Below, piece after piece: positions 1 to 5,891 of a stretch of 9,674 bases of DNA. Source of the DNA: Betaproteobacteria bacterium (lineage in GTDB: Bacteria; Desulfobacterota; Desulfovibrionia; Desulfovibrionales; Desulfovibrionaceae); contig WRKB01000279.1 in assembly GCA_009778295.1 (NCBI GenBank), positions 1 to 9,674 of the forward strand. The letters are read 5' to 3'. Within the stretch, counting starts at the first letter, position 1. Every line of letters begins with the position of its first letter. A program made the translations under genes and the position numbers. The notes under the pieces were generated by a model. That model was not told the origin of the DNA. It saw only the letters and a program-made list of their open reading frames with translations, and did no database searches.

Positions 1-356
1 CCGGCCACCAGGCTGTCGCCCTGCTGCATGCCCACGGGTGCCAAGATGTAACGCTTTTCCCCATCCGCATAGTGCAAAAGCGCAATGCGTGCGGTGCGGT
101 TGGGGTCATATTCAATATGCGCTACAACGGCGGGGACGCCAAGTTTGTCGCGTTTAAAATCAATAATGCGGTACAACCGTTTGGCTCCGCCCCCGCGTCG
201 GCGACTGGTGACGCTTCCGTGGTGGTTACGACCGCTTTTGCGGGTGAGGCCTTCGGTCAAAGACTTTTCCGGTCTGCTGCGGGTTATTTCCTCAAAGTCG
301 GCAACCGTCTGAAAACGGCGCCCAGCCGAGGTAGGTTTGAGCTTACGCACAGCCAT
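1..356 (-). CDS. rplB: 50S ribosomal protein L2, N-terminal part (3' end outside window)
   Basis: L2 binds 23S rRNA at the subunit interface and is needed for subunit association and peptidyl-transferase centre assembly. The frame from ATG 356-354 is open to the window edge and gives 118 residues of a protein that is usually about 275 long. It begins [14 protein letters not shown] and continues with the family-typical segments [28 protein letters not shown] and [16 protein letters not shown], which form the first part of the RNA-binding OB-fold domain. The C-terminal domain with the functionally important His lies beyond the window. The stop of rplW is 4 nt upstream, and a GGGAG Shine-Dalgarno sequence lies inside the end of rplW, so the two genes are translationally close. 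No frameshift is visible. Identification is secure; only the 3' end is missing. Confidence 0.97.
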   Translation of the reverse strand, partial: MAVRKLKPTSAGRRFQTVADFEEITRSRPEKSLTEGLTRKSGRNHHGSVTSRRRGGGAKRLYRIIDFKRDKLGVPAVVAHIEYDPNRTARIALLHYADGEKRYILAPVGMQQGDSLVA

Positions 357-360
357 TGTC

Positions 361-651
361 TTACACTCCCTCAAAGAACTCTATTTTATCACCCTGGGCC
401 AGCGTCACATACGCCTTTTTACAACCGGGCGCGCGTCCAACCACACGGCCTTGACGCTTACGGTTCACAGCGGCTTTGTTGACCACGTTAACGGCCTCCA
501 CCTTGACATCAAAGGCTTTTTCCACTGCGCGCTTGATCTCAATCTTGTTGGCCGCCGGGTGCACAAAAAACGTCACCTGCCGTCCGGCATCCTTAACGGT
601 GCTGGTTTTTTCAGTAAGCAGGGGCTTGATGAGAACCTGGGTGTATTCCAT
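361..651 (-). CDS. rplW: 50S ribosomal protein L23
   Basis: L23 is a 23S rRNA-binding protein at the polypeptide exit, where it docks trigger factor and the signal recognition particle. The protein is 96 residues, normal for bacterial L23. It starts [16 protein letters not shown], the standard L23 opening, and contains the [22 protein letters not shown] segment (here [19 protein letters not shown], about residues 40-58) and the basic loop [10 protein letters not shown]. The frame is open upstream to 717, but the ATG at 651 is preferred: it matches family N-termini, has GAGGGAC as ribosome binding site, and begins 10 nt after the rplD stop. The longer version would overlap rplD and add a cysteine-rich segment unlike L23. 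Confidence 0.96.
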   Translation of the reverse strand: MEYTQVLIKPLLTEKTSTVKDAGRQVTFFVHPAANKIEIKRAVEKAFDVKVEAVNVVNKAAVNRKRQGRVVGRAPGCKKAYVTLAQGDKIEFFEGV

Positions 652-661
652 GACCGTCCCT

Positions 662-1288
662 CTACTTTGCGGCAAAGCGGGCCTGGATAGGCTCCACAGC
701 GTCTTGCAGCAGCACAAGCTGCTTGTGTTTCAAAATATCGTACACGTTCAAGCCTTCAGCGGTGATCAATGTAATGCCGGGGATGTTGCGCGCGGAGCGC
801 ACGAGCGTTTCCTGCACGCCACCCGCTACAACGAGCGCCTTTTCAAGACCAAGTGCATCTGCGACCTTGACAAAATGCCTGGTTTTGGCTTCAGGCAACT
901 CAATGCCTTTGACCACCATCAACGCATCCCCCGCAAGACGGCTGGACAGGGCCATCTTCATGGCCAACGCACGCACCTTGGCGTTTACCTTGAAAGAATA
1001 ATCCCGCGGCTGGGGGCCGAAGATAATCGCTCCACCGCGCCAAATAGGCGAACGGTTGGAACCTGAGCGGGCACGGCCAGAGCCTTTTTGTCGCCAGGGC
1101 TTCGCCCCGCCGCCGCTCACCCGGGCGCGCGTTTTGACGGCATGAGTGCCCGCGCGCTTCGCGGCAAGCTGGGCTCGCGCTACCAGGTTCAAAATTTCAG
1201 GCCTCACTTCCACCTCAAAAACATCGGAGGCCAAGGTTACTTCCCCGGTTTCCTTTTTGTCCTGATCATATACTTTCACAACAGCCAT
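662..1288 (-). CDS. rplD: 50S ribosomal protein L4
   Basis: L4 binds 23S rRNA and its extended loop lines the exit tunnel. In Escherichia coli it is also the autogenous repressor of the S10 operon. The product is 208 residues, the usual length. It contains the conserved tunnel loop with VSGGGAKPWRQKGSGRAR and SPIWRGGAIIFGPQPRDYS (about residues 57-98) and the C-terminal globular part ending in NVYDILKHKQLVL. The ATG at 1288 is preceded by AAGGAAC at good spacing. Unlike the other tightly packed genes of this operon, it is separated from rplC by 72 nt containing a hairpin. The extraribosomal role of L4 is known for gammaproteobacteria; whether it applies here cannot be seen from the sequence. 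Confidence 0.97.
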   Translation of the reverse strand: MAVVKVYDQDKKETGEVTLASDVFEVEVRPEILNLVARAQLAAKRAGTHAVKTRARVSGGGAKPWRQKGSGRARSGSNRSPIWRGGAIIFGPQPRDYSFKVNAKVRALAMKMALSSRLAGDALMVVKGIELPEAKTRHFVKVADALGLEKALVVAGGVQETLVRSARNIPGITLITAEGLNVYDILKHKQLVLLQDAVEPIQARFAAK

Positions 1289-1318
1289 TGTCGGTTCCTT
1301 TTACATATCTCCGCAACA

Positions 1319-1337
1319 CTCCCGGGTCTTCCCGGAG
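1319..1337 (-). other. Bulged GC-rich hairpin between rplC and rplD
   Basis: In the rplC-rplD spacer the transcript can form a 7-bp stem, CUCCGGG with CCCGGGAG, with one bulged C and an AAGA loop. It lies 30 nt before the rplD start and about 23 nt after the rplC stop. No uridine run follows, so it is not an ordinary intrinsic terminator. It could be a processing or translational element, or chance in GC-rich DNA. Confidence 0.4.
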
Positions 1338-1360
1338 ACAACACGGAAAATTCGGCCCGC

Positions 1361-1987
1361 CTACTTGCGGACCATCACCAGACCGTTTTTCGGTCCAGGC
1401 ACGCAGCCTCTCACCAGGATGACGTTGTCTTCCGGGCGCACAGCCACAACCAGAAGGCTCGGCTGGGTAACGCGCTCATGGCCCCAGTGGCCTGCCATCT
1501 TCTTGCCTTTCATGACCTTCCCGGGCTCAGTGTTATGTCCGATGGATCCTCCTGAACGATGTACCTTTTCACAGCCGTGCGTGTCTTTCGAGCCGCCGAA
1601 GTTCCAACGGCGCATAACGCCCTGATAGCCCTTGCCGATGCTGGTGCCGGTTATACGCACAACATCACCCACGGCAAAACTTTCCACCGTCACTTTTTCG
1701 CCGACGGACAAAGCTGCGGGCGCCACCAGCCTGACTTCGCGCAGGGTGCGGTATAGGCCGTTGCCAGCTTTGGCAAGATGGCCCCTCATGGCCTTACCGA
1801 CATTTTTCGCCTTCGCCGTGTCAAACGCCAGTTGGACGGCGCTGTAGCCATCTTTTTCCAGCGTCTTTACCTGCGTAACCGGGCAGGGGCCAGCCTGAAT
1901 AACCGTAACAACCACAGCGGAACCATCGCTGTTGAAAACGCGGGTCATCCCCAGCTTACGGCCTAAAATTCCCATCGTATCAACCAT
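1361..1987 (-). CDS. rplC: 50S ribosomal protein L3
   Basis: L3 binds near the 3' end of 23S rRNA and starts large-subunit assembly. The product is 208 residues, a normal length. It begins [18 protein letters not shown] and carries the long central loop with [35 protein letters not shown] and ERVT, which reaches towards the peptidyl-transferase centre. The frame is open to 1999, but the ATG at 1987 is chosen because it matches L3 N-termini and is preceded by GAGGGAC; the start then falls 11 nt after the rpsJ stop. Residue 151, in GSIGH, is His at the place where Escherichia coli L3 has the Gln methylated by PrmB. A 72-nt spacer follows before rplD. Confidence 0.97.
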   Translation of the reverse strand: MVDTMGILGRKLGMTRVFNSDGSAVVVTVIQAGPCPVTQVKTLEKDGYSAVQLAFDTAKAKNVGKAMRGHLAKAGNGLYRTLREVRLVAPAALSVGEKVTVESFAVGDVVRITGTSIGKGYQGVMRRWNFGGSKDTHGCEKVHRSGGSIGHNTEPGKVMKGKKMAGHWGHERVTQPSLLVVAVRPEDNVILVRGCVPGPKNGLVMVRK

Positions 1988-1998
1988 AATGTCCCTCA

Positions 1999-2316
1999 CT
2001 AAAGCTTGATTTCCACGTCCACGCCCGCAGGAAGCGAAAGCTTGCCGAGCGCGTCCACGGTCTGCTGTGTGGGTTCAAGAATATCCATAAGCCGCTTATG
2101 AATGCGCATCTCAAACTGCTCACGGGACTTTTTGTCCACATGTACCGAGCGGTTGATGGTGTATTTGTGGATATTGGTGGGCAGCGGAATGGGGCCTGCC
2201 ACACCCGCGCCCGTGTTGCGTGCCGTGTCTACGATTTCCGAAACCGCTTTATCCAGAATGCGGTAATCATAGGCCTTAAGCTTGATCCGAATGCGATCGC
2301 TGCTAACTGTCGTCAT
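1999..2316 (-). CDS. rpsJ: 30S ribosomal protein S10 (NusE)
   Basis: S10 is a small-subunit head protein. As NusE it also pairs with NusB in antitermination and contacts NusG to couple transcription and translation. The product is 105 residues, close to the usual 102-105. It shows [17 protein letters not shown] near the N-terminus, then [17 protein letters not shown] and [15 protein letters not shown] in the middle, and ends with the typical AGVDVEIKL. The ATG at 2316 has GGAG nine nucleotides upstream. It is the first gene of the S10 operon and follows a leader of about 488 nt. No tuf or fusA gene lies directly upstream, although the str operon often precedes S10 in bacteria. Confidence 0.97.
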   Translation of the reverse strand: MTTVSSDRIRIKLKAYDYRILDKAVSEIVDTARNTGAGVAGPIPLPTNIHKYTINRSVHVDKKSREQFEMRIHKRLMDILEPTQQTVDALGKLSLPAGVDVEIKL

Positions 2317-2343
2317 GGTTGCCTACTCCGTTTTGCAAACACC

Positions 2344-2362
2344 TCCCGCGCAACGCGCGGGA
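2344..2362 (-). promoter_or_regulatory. 8-bp hairpin just upstream of the rpsJ ribosome binding site
   Basis: UCCCGCGC and GCGCGGGA pair perfectly around a 3-nt GUU loop. The 3' arm ends 27 nt before the rpsJ ATG and runs into GGGAGG, itself a Shine-Dalgarno-like string, while the proximal GGAG site is 9 nt from the ATG. The stem could hide the upstream GGGAGG or simply flank the initiation region. A role in controlling rpsJ translation is inferred. Confidence 0.45.
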
Positions 2363-2588
2363 TCCTCGCAGGGTGAAGCCGGGCATCATACCGCAGCTTC
2401 CAGTCCCGCCGGAACCGGCATTCAGGGGGCGCGCTTTGCGCCGCATCGCTTTCGGAGGATGACAGACACCGGACAGGCGTAGCGCTTCCGCTGCAATGCT
2501 TTCCCGTGCGCCAGCCCGGCTTTCCGGTCAAAGAATCCGACCGGAGAGTGGTTCCGCAGGGTTACCAAATGGGGCTTTTCACCCGAAT

Positions 2589-2621
2589 TGAAAGCGCGTG
2601 GCCTTTTGCTTTGCGCTTTCA
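2589..2621 (-). promoter_or_regulatory. Perfect 9-bp hairpin in the S10 leader
   Basis: UGAAAGCGC and GCGCUUUCA are exact complements separated by a 15-nt, A-rich loop. It is the longest uninterrupted stem in the leader. Its outer arm overlaps by two bases an alternative pairing (2620-2627 with 2644-2651), which in turn excludes the 2637-2652 stem, so this part of the leader may switch between folds. Confidence 0.4.
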
Positions 2622-2810
2622 CCTTGCAGCCCGGGGCCGCCTGGCAAGGCGGAGATCCTTAAATGGGCTGGAACGGCTCGACATCTTTCGGCATTTGTAA
2701 CGCCTGCGAGTGTCAACGCCAGACCTGAGTGAGGTCCGGCACAACAGGACGGGCTCAACCCGTCCTTCCCTGCCGTCCAGGGAGGCGCCGAGAAACCAGC
2801 GCGGAAGCGG

Positions 2811-2839
2811 GATATACACCCCTTATAGGTCCGCGTCAA
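2811..2839 (-). promoter_or_regulatory. Near-consensus sigma-70 promoter for the S10 operon
   Basis: Read on the minus strand, TTGACG (2839-2834) and TATATC (2816-2811) are separated by exactly 17 nt. Five of six bases match the -35 consensus, and the -10 keeps the critical TA....-type start. The expected start of transcription is near 2804. The promoter lies 28 nt after the stop codon of the small upstream gene and is followed by the long leader to rpsJ, which fits a strong, independent promoter for ribosomal protein genes. Confidence 0.75.
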
Positions 2840-2855
2840 GTATTTTCCTTTTTTC

Positions 2856-2872
2856 CAGTAAGATTTTTACTG
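2856..2872 (-). other. Small hairpin at the end of the small secreted-protein gene
   Basis: CAGTAA and TTACTG form a perfect 6-bp stem with a 5-nt loop that spans the stop codon of the upstream small gene. On the minus strand it is followed by GAAAAAAGG rather than a U-run, so it is not a standard terminator in that direction. It separates the glycan module from the S10 promoter and might slow or stabilise the 3' end of the upstream transcript. Confidence 0.35.
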
Positions 2873-3130
2873 AACCGCCCCGTTTTTTTTCCGCATCGGA
2901 CGGTGGACAGAGGAGGCGCATACAATCTCGTTGAACGCGGAAGGTCGCGCAGTCGCTTCGGTCTGCAGTCGCGTGTTTTTCACAACATACTCAACCTTCG
3001 CTTCATACGCCCTTGCCTTGAGAACGGCCACCCGGGCCTGACGACGCTTCACGCGTAACGCGTGCGCTTCGTGCCCTATGGCAGCCGAAAAAGGCATCGG
3101 CAGCAGGAATATAATGGGACAGCGTCTCAT
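2867..3130 (-). CDS. Small predicted secreted protein of unknown function
   Basis: I do not recognise this 87-residue product. It starts with MRRCPIIFLLPMPFSAA, a plausible signal peptide (two Arg, a hydrophobic core, then HEAHA as a possible A-X-A cleavage site near residue 24). The mature part is about 63 residues, basic, with a heptad-like stretch (RRQARVAVLKARAYEAKVEYVV) and one Cys. The ATG at 3130 has GGAG six nucleotides upstream and lies 12 nt after the stop of the sugar transferase gene, so it is probably co-transcribed. Codon third positions look moderately GC-rich, as in the neighbouring genes. A role at the cell surface with the glycan genes is inferred from position only. It could also be a chance open frame in a long spacer. 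Confidence 0.45.
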   Translation of the reverse strand: MRRCPIIFLLPMPFSAAIGHEAHALRVKRRQARVAVLKARAYEAKVEYVVKNTRLQTEATARPSAFNEIVCASSVHRPMRKKNGAVQ

Positions 3131-3142
3131 GCATTTCTCCGA

Positions 3143-4492
3143 TCATCGCGCACCGCTCGGGAAAAGCACCACCCCTATGGTTTTTAAGATAATCTTGAAG
3201 TCCAGAATGAGCGACATATTTTTAACATAATAGAGGTCATACTCCAGCTTGCGGCGCGCATCCTCTTCAGAGGCGCCGTAGGGATAGCACACCTGAGCCC
3301 AGCCGGTGACGCCCGGTTTGACGGAGTGGCGCAAAGCGTAAAAAGGGATAGTCTCCTTCAGCCGGGACACAAACTCCGGACGTTCCGGACGCGGCCCGAT
3401 AAGACTCATATTGCCTTTGAACACGTCCCACAACTGGGGCAGTTCGTCAATCCGCACCTTGCGTATGAACCGTCCGACGCGTGTGACGCGGTCATCGTTC
3501 TTTTTTGCCCAGACAGCCCCGTCTTTTTCCGCATCCACGCGCATGGAGCGGAATTTATGCACGTAAAATTCTTTCTCGTGCAGCCCCACGCGCCGTTGCC
3601 GGTAAATAAGCGGCCCACGCGACTCAAACACTATGGCAATGGCGGTGATGAGCATAATCGGCGAGGTCAACACAAGAAGTCCCAGCGAAATAAACAAATC
3701 CATCGCCCGTTTGAGCCGCCGGAGCGAGCCATGCGTATTCAAAGAAAAGCCGTCCTCTTGCAACAACCATTCCTCGGTGATCTGGGAAAGCGGCAAGCGG
3801 CTGACCATATGCTCATAAAAGGAACGGATATCTACGACCATGGCGCCGCGCAGCTTGGCCAGCAACAATTCATGGGCGATATCGGCGTCGATCGGGGCGT
3901 CCGGCAGGAGCAAAATCATGGTGGCCTGTTTTTCTTCAGCCACCTGCACCGCGAGAAAGGAAGGGCCGAGGCAGGGGCCGGCATCACTGTCAAAGCCGGC
4001 TTCGCCCACATATCCCAGGATTGTGGCGCGCGGCATGGATTCGGCCAACAGCGCGCGCACTTTTCCAGCCTTGTCCGTGCCCACGAACAGAACACGTAAA
4101 GGATGGGTAAGCTGATCCACATTCCTGTAGTAAAACAACCGCCAACCCAGACAGAATATAAAGGAAAAACTAAATACTACCAACAGGGTATCGCGATCAA
4201 ACCGGTAGTGATCCAGCGAATAGGATGCAACCGCCGAACCGAGGATGGCCAGCACGCAGGCCATGCCAAGCCGGATGGCAGTATCGCGGATGTCTTCTTC
4301 GCCCAGCTTGTAGGCATCCAGAATGTACAAAAAAAGCAGATAAAAGAAGAGCGTAAAGGTCGAAGCACCGGTGTAGTCTGTAAAAATGAACAACTCCGGC
4401 AGAATAGTGAAGAATTCCGCCACAAGAAGCGCCCCGAGGATGCACAGGGCATCCAACATTTGCAACAGGGCTTTGCGGTATCTGGTGATCAC
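3143..4492 (-). CDS. Polyprenyl-phosphate sugar-1-phosphate transferase (PEP-CTERM/exosortase-type polyprenyl glycosylphosphotransferase)
   Basis: This inner-membrane enzyme family moves a sugar-1-phosphate from a nucleotide sugar onto undecaprenyl phosphate, the first step of exopolysaccharide or O-antigen assembly. The 449-residue product has an N-terminal membrane region (hydrophobic stretches about 10-34, 45-62, 73-91, 103-121), a nucleotide-binding-like middle domain with [10 protein letters not shown] (about 134-143), another hydrophobic segment (264-290) and the C-terminal bacterial sugar transferase domain. Seen in that domain are KFRSM (313-317), the catalytic-type Asp-Glu pair in RIDELPQ (349-350), GPRPERPEF (366-374) and [10 protein letters not shown]. 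The tail [27 protein letters not shown] and FPSGAR resembles the XrtA-associated TIGR03013 group as I remember it. The start is GTG at 4492, supported by AAGGAG six nucleotides upstream. It follows the glycosyltransferase gene by 27 nt. The sugar cannot be told from the sequence. Confidence 0.9.
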   Translation of the reverse strand: MITRYRKALLQMLDALCILGALLVAEFFTILPELFIFTDYTGASTFTLFFYLLFLYILDAYKLGEEDIRDTAIRLGMACVLAILGSAVASYSLDHYRFDRDTLLVVFSFSFIFCLGWRLFYYRNVDQLTHPLRVLFVGTDKAGKVRALLAESMPRATILGYVGEAGFDSDAGPCLGPSFLAVQVAEEKQATMILLLPDAPIDADIAHELLLAKLRGAMVVDIRSFYEHMVSRLPLSQITEEWLLQEDGFSLNTHGSLRRLKRAMDLFISLGLLVLTSPIMLITAIAIVFESRGPLIYRQRRVGLHEKEFYVHKFRSMRVDAEKDGAVWAKKNDDRVTRVGRFIRKVRIDELPQLWDVFKGNMSLIGPRPERPEFVSRLKETIPFYALRHSVKPGVTGWAQVCYPYGASEEDARRKLEYDLYYVKNMSLILDFKIILKTIGVVLFPSGAR

Positions 4493-4498
4493 ACGAGG

Positions 4499-4504
4499 CT
4501 CCTT
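4499..4504 (-). promoter_or_regulatory. Shine-Dalgarno site that fixes a GTG start
   Basis: AAGGAG lies exactly 6 nt before the GTG at 4492-4490. It sits inside the 27-nt gap after the glycosyltransferase stop and decides the start of the sugar transferase gene, where no suitable ATG is available near the expected N-terminus. Confidence 0.7.
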
Positions 4505-4519
4505 ATTTACTGGAAGAGA

Positions 4520-5638
4520 TCAGGGACACAGGCCCATAACGCGCATTATGTGCACGGCCACCTTGTGCGCGTCGAATTCTTCCACCGCTATGTTGCGGCT
4601 TGCCGCGCCCATGGAGGCGATGTCCTCCTGGTGGAGGATAAAGTACTCCATGGCCTCAGCCAGAGATAGAGGGTCGCGCGGAAGGGCCAGGTATCCGTTC
4701 ACTCCACTGGATACCACTTCGCGACAACCCGGCACATCGGTAACGACGGCGGGACGGCCCATGCTCATGGCCTCCATGACGGAACAGGGTGTTCCTTCCC
4801 TCCAGGAGGGCAACACGATGATACTGGCGGCGGCAAGATAGGAGCGCACATCCTCGGTCTGCCCAAGGTATTCGATGATGCCTTCGCGCTCCCATTCCAG
4901 CACGCTTTCCAACGGCACGGAACCGCGCCCCTGCTCAGACGGGCCGAGCAATTGAAAACGGACGCCCGGATAACTTGCTTTCAGTATACGCGCGGCCCCT
5001 GCATACTCATGCAGGCCCTTTGCCTCCAAAAGACGCCCCACCAGGAGAAAAACGGGAGCGTCAGGCGGAAGGGGCGTGGGAGCAAAATGCGCGGTATCCA
5101 CACCAGTGCCCCGGGTCAACACCGCCCGGTGCGCAGGGGTCACAATCCCGGATTTTTCAAAAACTTCCTGGTCCTCACGGTTCTGAAAAAAGACCGCCGC
5201 CGCTCCGCGCAGGGCCAGGCGGTATAATAAGGCCGCCAGAGCCGTCAGGACTTTTTTGCTGGCGCTATCGGCTTCAAACATATAGCCGAGCCCGGTGATG
5301 GCCGCGAAACGGCAGCGCACGCCGGCGAATCTGGCGGCAAGGCATCCATAAATCACGGGTTTGATAGTGTAGCAGAATAGCATGTCGGGTTTTTCACGGC
5401 GAAAAAGCCGGTACAAGGCCGCCAAGGTGCCCATATCGCGCACGGGATTCAGTCCTTTGCGATCCAGCGGATAATGGAACAGCGCAACGCCCATAGCCCG
5501 GATGGCGGTATCGGCGTCTGCATCTCCCGCAGGCACGAAAACGCTCACCCGATGGCCCGCAACACGCAGGTTTTCCACAAGCACGCGCCAAAAATTCACA
5601 ACTCCGCGGGAAGTATTGCCAAGTAAGACAATATGCAT
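4520..5638 (-). CDS. Glycosyltransferase family 4 (GT-B fold), surface glycan synthesis
   Basis: Retaining GT-B enzymes of this kind add a sugar from a nucleotide donor to a lipid-linked glycan on the cytoplasmic face of the membrane. From the ATG at 5638 the product is 372 residues. The N-terminal Rossmann half starts MHIVLLGNTSRGVVNFW and includes AGHRVSVFVP, KPDMLFCYTIKPVIYG and AITGLGYMFE. The C-terminal half has GTGVD (about 177-181), FLLVGRLLEAKG, the E-x7-E motif in REGTPCSVMEAMSMG (Glu 281 and 289) and SGVNGYLAL. The acceptor and donor are unknown; the N-terminal half recalls WbaQ/PglA-like bacterial GT4 enzymes. The frame extends upstream through ATG 5653 to a GTG at 5680. 5638 is chosen because the Rossmann strand begins there and a weak GGACG precedes it, but the start is uncertain. 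The sugar transferase follows 27 nt later, so the two probably act in one pathway. Confidence 0.88.
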   Translation of the reverse strand: MHIVLLGNTSRGVVNFWRVLVENLRVAGHRVSVFVPAGDADADTAIRAMGVALFHYPLDRKGLNPVRDMGTLAALYRLFRREKPDMLFCYTIKPVIYGCLAARFAGVRCRFAAITGLGYMFEADSASKKVLTALAALLYRLALRGAAAVFFQNREDQEVFEKSGIVTPAHRAVLTRGTGVDTAHFAPTPLPPDAPVFLLVGRLLEAKGLHEYAGAARILKASYPGVRFQLLGPSEQGRGSVPLESVLEWEREGIIEYLGQTEDVRSYLAAASIIVLPSWREGTPCSVMEAMSMGRPAVVTDVPGCREVVSSGVNGYLALPRDPLSLAEAMEYFILHQEDIASMGAASRNIAVEEFDAHKVAVHIMRVMGLCP

Positions 5639-5651
5639 AGGCTTTACGTCC

Positions 5652-5657
5652 ATTATA
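5652..5657 (-). promoter_or_regulatory. Consensus TATAAT -10-like hexamer near the glycosyltransferase start
   Basis: The minus strand reads TATAAT exactly, 13 nt before the preferred ATG at 5638 and overlapping the alternative ATG at 5653. No good -35 hexamer stands 16-18 nt upstream (GTGCTG at 17). If used, the transcript would have a leader of only about 8 nt before the 5638 start and would exclude the longer start codons. Confidence 0.25.
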
Positions 5658-5740
5658 AAGCATTGTACGGCGGACAGCACCCGCTTGCGACAAGCTGCGG
5701 CAACGGCCTGCTGAGCAGTTGAATCTTTTCAAAGGGGAAC

Positions 5741-5889
5741 TAGGGACTGTCTCCAAATAAAAAATTTCGTATCAACGGCAAGGAAAGTGGTCATTTTTGC
5801 AAAGGGAATATACCCATGGTTCTCGACCGGAGGAAAAAAAGGCCACTTGACGCAGTACTCGGACGCAAGATGTATTTAGAGCCTCCCTA
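5741..5889. repeat. TA-flanked imperfect inverted repeat, possible MITE or IS remnant
   Basis: The spacer between recO and the glycosyltransferase begins TAGGGACTGTCTCCAAATA (5741-5759, plus strand) and ends, read on the minus strand from 5889, TAGGGAGGCTCTAAATA. Both ends thus share TAGGGA, CTC and AAATA. Further in, AAGTGGTCATTTTT (from 5785, plus) is matched by AAGTGGCCTTTTTTT (from 5848, minus) at nearly the same distance from each end (44 versus 41 nt). The outer TA could be a target duplication around a 145-bp element. The region between these matches is poorly conserved and no transposase is visible. If transcribed, the element could fold into one long hairpin and separate recO from the glycan genes. 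Chance similarity is possible. Confidence 0.33.
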
Positions 5890-5891
5890 CT

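Larger units (their letters stand above)
2317..2804 (-). promoter_or_regulatory. Long structured 5' leader of the S10 operon
   Basis: From the predicted transcription start near 2804 to rpsJ there are about 488 nt without a convincing gene. Short open frames here (for example 2839-2579 and 2622-2422) lack family resemblance and good ribosome binding sites. The transcript strand can fold into several perfect stems: 2746-2766 (8 bp), 2722-2736 (5 bp), 2637-2652 (6 bp), 2589-2621 (9 bp), 2521-2547 (9 bp with one G-U), 2428-2442 (5 bp) and 2344-2362 (8 bp). I did not find the conserved cores of SRP RNA, RNase P RNA or tmRNA, nor a tRNA T-loop. No U-tract follows any stem, so intrinsic attenuation is not evident. 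A regulatory leader is an inference from length, stem density and the strong promoter. Confidence 0.5.

Noticed and set aside
476..1066. 196-codon plus-strand open frame over rplD and rplW
   Set aside because: Antisense shadow of two secure ribosomal protein genes; its composition reflects their codon bias.
2422..2622. 66-codon minus-strand frame in the S10 leader
   Set aside because: No good ribosome binding site and a basic, low-information product; better explained by structured RNA.
2317..2804. SRP RNA, RNase P RNA, tmRNA or tRNA in the leader
   Set aside because: The conserved cores that I know for these RNAs and a T-loop GTTCRA motif with matching stems were not found on either strand.
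2579..2839. 86-codon minus-strand frame in the S10 leader
   Set aside because: It would begin inside the promoter -35 region, has no signal or motif, and no similarity that I recognise.
2856..2872. Intrinsic terminator after the small secreted-protein gene
   Set aside because: Stem of only 6 bp, A/T-rich, and followed by A and G rather than U on the minus strand.
3326..4099. 257-codon plus-strand open frame inside the sugar transferase gene
   Set aside because: It is antisense to a gene with clear domains and motifs, has no recognisable family and no ribosome binding site of note.
5844..5875. Plus-strand promoter TTGACG...TGTATT in the repeat-like element
   Set aside because: Weak -10 and no gene downstream on the plus strand.
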